Below are positions 52,756 through 55,344 of a stretch of DNA of 55,344 nucleotides, piece after piece; the stretch's first letter is position 1, and every line of letters begins with the position of its first letter. The position numbers and the translations under genes are program-made. The notes beneath the pieces are model-generated. The model had not been told where the DNA came from and did no database searches. It saw nothing but the letters and a program-made list of their open reading frames with translations. This DNA is from CAIKZJ01 sp964626015 (GTDB taxonomy: Bacteria > Bacteroidota > Ignavibacteria > Tepidaquicellales > Tepidaquicellaceae): assembly GCA_964626015.1 (NCBI GenBank), contig CAZVCC010000016.1, positions 1 to 55,344 on the forward strand, in the 5' to 3' direction.

Positions 52756-53025
52756 TTCTTATTTGATTCAATTTATTGATAAATTAATCCAACATTTTTT
52801 TAGATACAATGTTATTATTGGGGTTCATTATGTCATTTCTTCCTTTTTAATCGAATTCATATTGCCACTCCTAAGTTGTATCTCCGATACTATTACTGCC
52901 TGATTTCTCCTTTCTTGTACCCCAATCAGTTTTTTCTTTATTCTCATTCTGCCTTTTCCTCATCACTTTCTTACTTTCTCACTTCCTCACCTTATCACTC
53001 TCTCACCTTCTCACTTCCTCACCTT

Positions 53026-53320
53026 CTCACTTTCTGCGTTCTTTGTCGCAGATTCGCCGTGGAGAATTCGCCGCGGCGAACCGTCTTGGCGCAGATCCGC
53101 CGTCTTGTTTGGAGGATTGGGCGGATCACCTCCTCACTTTCTCACTGCTCTCAATCTCTTTCTATGAGCTATCAGCCATCAGCTATTAGCAATTCCTCAC
53201 CTTCCGCGTTCTGTGTCGCAGATTCGCCGTGCAGAATTCGCCGCGGCGAACCATCTTGTCGCAGATCCGCCGGCTTATTTGGAGGATTGGGCGGATCACC
53301 TCCTCACTTATTCACTGCTC
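53026..53320. repeat. ~125-bp direct duplication with GC-rich palindromes
   Basis: Two copies, about 53026-53151 and 53194-53320, offset by 170 bp in their shared part. Each has GTCGCAGATTCGCCGTG, the perfect palindrome TTCGCCGCGGCGAA, and an outer inverted repeat GATCCGCC...GGCGGATC around TTTGGAGGATTG. The copies differ by several substitutions. The GC-rich arms contrast with their AT-rich surroundings. Confidence 0.88.
53169..53186. repeat. 7-bp CTATCAG/CCATCAG repeat
   Basis: Short run CTATCAG CCATCAG CTAT within the spacer of the duplication; a G-containing variant of the CTATCAA repeats at 33676 and 55052. Confidence 0.6.
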
Positions 53321-53327
53321 TTAAGCT

Positions 53328-54404
53328 CTATTCATTTTTCTTCAGTAGTCTCCTCATTCTTCTCTTTATTATCTTTATCTCTTCCGGCGTTCTGTTCATT
53401 TTCTTTCCCGCCATTATGTTTATCTTTGCGTAATCATCCGCATTCTTAATTATCTCCCAGAGCGTTATTATTTCATAGTCTCCCGATTCAGCAATGGTTT
53501 TCTCTGCTTTATAAAGTTTTTCCCGTCCGGTTTCCAATTTTCTTTCTCTTTCAGTCGCTTCCTCCCCCGTATCGTATGATCCCCTGTCTATCCTGTGTGC
53601 CCTGTCTGTGCCTTCCGTTTCAAATACTATTCTTCCTTCTTCCTCGTTGATTTCAAACTCAGGCATTTTTTCTCTTCTGAAAGTGTTCTTTTCCGACGGC
53701 ATATCCCTCAGCCCCGTTCCTAGGTAATTTCGCATCTGCAGCTCATCGTCGCTAAGATTTTTTCTTATCCTCCCGAAATACTTCCTTAGCATGCCGGGTA
53801 TAAGGTTGAATTTTATCACATACAAAAGCTGTTTCCTGTAATCCGGATGCTTCGAAACATCCCACGGTCTTTTTGTGAGAAATGATTCAACGATATTTTG
53901 CATTTCGTCCTCGGGTCTTTCATCAATTTCAATATTGACAAATAATTCATTGAATATGCTGCCTAACAATGCTTCGGTCTGGCTTACTTTATTTGTATTT
54001 TTATAAAATTCTTCTATTGAGCGTATCTTCTTTTTTTGCGTTTCTGCGCTTTCGTTGTTAAAGCATTTCGTACTTGTCCCCGGCTTCTTCATATCCGCTT
54101 TTTCAGCCTTTATTTCTTCTTGTGTGTCGCAATCAGTCAGTGTGTCCGGATTTCCGTCTGTCGATTTTATAACATTGAAATCTTTGTACTGCGGACTTTT
54201 TTGAATTTTGATAATCCTCTGCTTAATTTCTTCAGAACCGCTGGTAATTGACTCATCCTGCCCCATCCCTGTACTCGCAGGTTGTAGGTTTTCCGCCGCT
54301 TGTATGTTTTTATTAAAACCTGCTATGCCTGACTTGCCTTCCGGTATCCCATAATCAGGATTTATAACTTCAACTTCATTTCTGCTTATAAATTCTCTTT
54401 TCAT
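53328..54404 (-). CDS. Unknown protein with sigma-factor-like C-terminal half
   Basis: A 358-aa protein. Residues ~1-130 are low-complexity and polar. The C-terminal half has RPWDVSKHPDYRKQLLYVIK, reminiscent of the region 2-like segment of atypical sigma-70-like proteins, and a final amphipathic part (ITLWEIIKNADDYAKINIMA then TPEEIKIIKRRMRRLLKK), similar to the closing helix-turn-helix of that group. I regard the match as suggestive only. Soluble, no signal peptide. Preceded by a long repeat-rich region. Confidence 0.5.
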   Translation of the reverse strand: MKREFISRNEVEVINPDYGIPEGKSGIAGFNKNIQAAENLQPASTGMGQDESITSGSEEIKQRIIKIQKSPQYKDFNVIKSTDGNPDTLTDCDTQEEIKAEKADMKKPGTSTKCFNNESAETQKKKIRSIEEFYKNTNKVSQTEALLGSIFNELFVNIEIDERPEDEMQNIVESFLTKRPWDVSKHPDYRKQLLYVIKFNLIPGMLRKYFGRIRKNLSDDELQMRNYLGTGLRDMPSEKNTFRREKMPEFEINEEEGRIVFETEGTDRAHRIDRGSYDTGEEATERERKLETGREKLYKAEKTIAESGDYEIITLWEIIKNADDYAKINIMAGKKMNRTPEEIKIIKRRMRRLLKKNE

Positions 54405-54512
54405 AAAAAATCTTCCTTTCTTTACTTTTGTATTAAGATTTTGCAGATTAAATATATAATATTGCTTTAATTTTAAAAGCCCAAAATATACCTTATTTTT
54501 ATAAGGGTGCTA

Positions 54513-54719
54513 TTACCCCCTCCTACTATTAATCACACCACATTTGAAAATTGGGTCACTTTACTTTAATTTTTAAATTGCTGTTTTTGAGCTGTTTTTT
54601 TCTTTTTCGCAAACAAGTATTTGTTTTTAACCTGACATATTTTTTAACAAAAAAATTTTTCTGAAAAACCCGTTTGACCCCGTTTTCATTTTTGCCGTGA
54701 TTAATAGTAGAAGGAGTAA
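54513..54719. mobile_element. MITE-like element with terminal inverted repeats
   Basis: Left arm TTACCCCCTCCTACTATTAA and CAC (54513-54536) pairs with the right arm GTGATTAATAGTAGAAGGAG and TAA (54697-54719) with few mismatches. The inverted similarity continues inward (GAAAATTGGGTCA against GAAAACGGGGTCA). The 207-bp length without an ORF fits a non-autonomous element; no clear target-site duplication was seen. Confidence 0.6.
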
Positions 54720-54824
54720 CTAACATTTTTCATTCTTAAAAAATAATTAACTCGTTTTCTCTTAATTTTTAAAATGCCTCAAAATGCTCTCAAAATCACA
54801 TTTCCGTTTTTTCTTAATCTTGCG

Positions 54825-54879
54825 CTCTAATTAGTCTCTAATTAGTCTCTAATTAGTCTCAAAATAGTCTCTAATTAAT
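54825..54879. repeat. 11-bp tandem repeat, five units
   Basis: CTCTAATTAGT three times (54825-54857), then CTCAAAATAGT and CTCTAATTAAT. The period equals about one helical turn. On the minus strand the unit reads as a GAGACTAATTA register, close to the GAGGCAAGTTA unit of the dispersed 110-bp element. Confidence 0.9.
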
Positions 54880-55051
54880 TTTCAGTCATTATTGACACTC
54901 TATAAGTGAAAATCATAAACAAATCAGCTTTTTGTTGTGCGTTCTTGTTCTTTACATCATCACTACATCACTTATTCACATACTCACTGCTCTTGAATCA
55001 GTGAAAATCATAATCAATCAGTTCTTACAGTGTGCAAATCTCTTTCTTTTG

Positions 55052-55076
55052 CTATCAACTATCAACCATCAACTAT
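55052..55076. repeat. 7-bp tandem repeat (CTATCAA/CCATCAA)
   Basis: CTATCAA CTATCAA CCATCAA CTAT, nearly identical to 33676-33706. Confidence 0.8.
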
Positions 55077-55104
55077 GCGCTCTTTACTTCCTCACTGCTC
55101 TTAA

Positions 55105-55344
55105 AGCTCTTTGAATTATTTACATGTTCTTCTCTGCCTAAAATATCTTTAGTGTTTTTGTGCTTTGGTGGTTAAAAGCTCTTTGAAATAAATTGAAGCT
55201 CTTCTCTGTGCTCTCTGAGCGCGAGTCGAAGATCCGCCGCGGCGGATGGTTAGAAGCTCTTTGAAATATTTACATGTTCTTCTCTGCCAAAAATATCTTT
55301 AGTGTTTTTGTGCTTTGGTGGTTAAAAGCTCTTTGAAATAAATT
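55105..55344. repeat. 90-bp direct repeat around a GC-rich palindrome
   Basis: Copies at 55105-55194 and 55255-55344 (150-bp offset) are almost identical; the second is cut by the window end. Between them, at 55232-55247, is the perfect palindrome ATCCGCCGCGGCGGAT, the same GC-rich motif type as in the 53026-53320 duplication. Confidence 0.85.

Larger units (their letters stand above)
52756..53327. other. Repeat-bearing intergenic region
   Basis: 572 bp without a supported gene. The first third is pyrimidine-rich (CTCAC/TTCC repeats near 52960-53030); the rest is the 170-bp-period duplication described separately. An open frame on the plus strand across this stretch is a product of the low-complexity sequence. 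Confidence 0.65.
54405..55344. other. Repeat-rich gene-free region to the window end
   Basis: 940 bp with no credible gene. In order it contains a 207-bp element with terminal inverted repeats (54513-54719), five 11-bp units (54825-54879), the dispersed AATCATAAACAAATCAG string near 54910 and a variant near 55005, CTATCAA repeats (55052-55076), a 90-bp direct repeat (55105-55194 and 55255-55344) and a GC-rich palindrome (55232-55247). Confidence 0.7.

Noticed and set aside
52352..52903. Plus-strand ORF of 183 aa antisense to the Schlafen-type gene
   Set aside because: It lies inside a well-supported minus-strand gene with clear motifs, and its translation is a hydrophobic/serine-rich shadow with no family likeness.
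52876..53433. Plus-strand ORF of 185 aa across the GC-rich duplication
   Set aside because: Its sequence is a translation of pyrimidine-rich DNA and of the duplicated palindromes (the same peptide appears twice); no coding features are present.
54825..54879. Possible CRISPR-like array
   Set aside because: The units are only 11 bp, contiguous and without spacers; no cas genes are in the window.

Overview
The window reads as a piece of an AT-rich chromosome from the FCB group, most likely Ignavibacteriota. The assignment is an inference. It rests on type IX secretion C-terminal signals with the lineage-typical QNYPNPFNPSTKI-like motif in two large exported proteins, on a PorV/PorQ-like barrel beside a DUF4835 protein, and on the dispersed palindromic repeats. 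No rRNA or tRNA gene was recognised.

Bases 1-21.7 kb are mostly conserved genes: recA; two T9SS cargo proteins (FG-GAP type and Asp-box type); rfbA-rfbC with rfbD further on; an MscS channel; a class I/II aminotransferase; two alpha/beta hydrolases; DUF4835 and a PorV-like barrel; a PfkB kinase; serS; a choloylglycine-hydrolase-type enzyme; an outer-membrane barrel; a methyltransferase; and an ADP-ribosylglycohydrolase.

Bases 21.7-35.8 kb are accessory. The main observation is a cassette present three times in the same orientation (minus strand): WYL regulator, then a ~420-aa AAA+ ATPase with a private N-terminal domain, then a 44-aa single-pass membrane protein missing from ordinary ORF calls. 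Unit 1 (28.2-30.9 kb) is intact. Unit 2 (26.6-28.1 kb) has an intact ATPase and small protein, but its WYL gene is reduced to a 19-codon stub. Unit 3 (21.7-24.65 kb) has an intact small protein, an ATPase with two frameshifts and a truncated WYL gene. Inverted repeats of the form GGACA-N5-TGTCC lie 46 and 48 bp upstream of two of the ATPase starts, upstream of the WYL gene, and 43 bp upstream of an agmatine-deiminase-like gene, which suggests a WYL operator and regulon. DUF429, uracil-glycosylase-like, XAC2610-like and several unknown genes surround the cassettes.

Bases 36-52.8 kb are a minus-strand defence island. One compact run is hsdM-hsdS-mcrB-mcrC-recQ/phosphoribosyltransferase (recQ with a 1-nt frameshift). 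A second is dprA-hsdR-DUF2779 nuclease. Type I restriction subunits are therefore interleaved with a McrBC system and with RecQ-PRTase and DprA modules. A Schlafen/AlbA_2 protein lies upstream of hsdM.

Bases 52.8-55.3 kb hold a sigma-like orphan gene and repeat-rich DNA: a 170-bp-period GC-rich palindromic duplication, a 207-bp element with terminal inverted repeats, 11-bp tandem repeats and a 90-bp direct repeat running to the window end.
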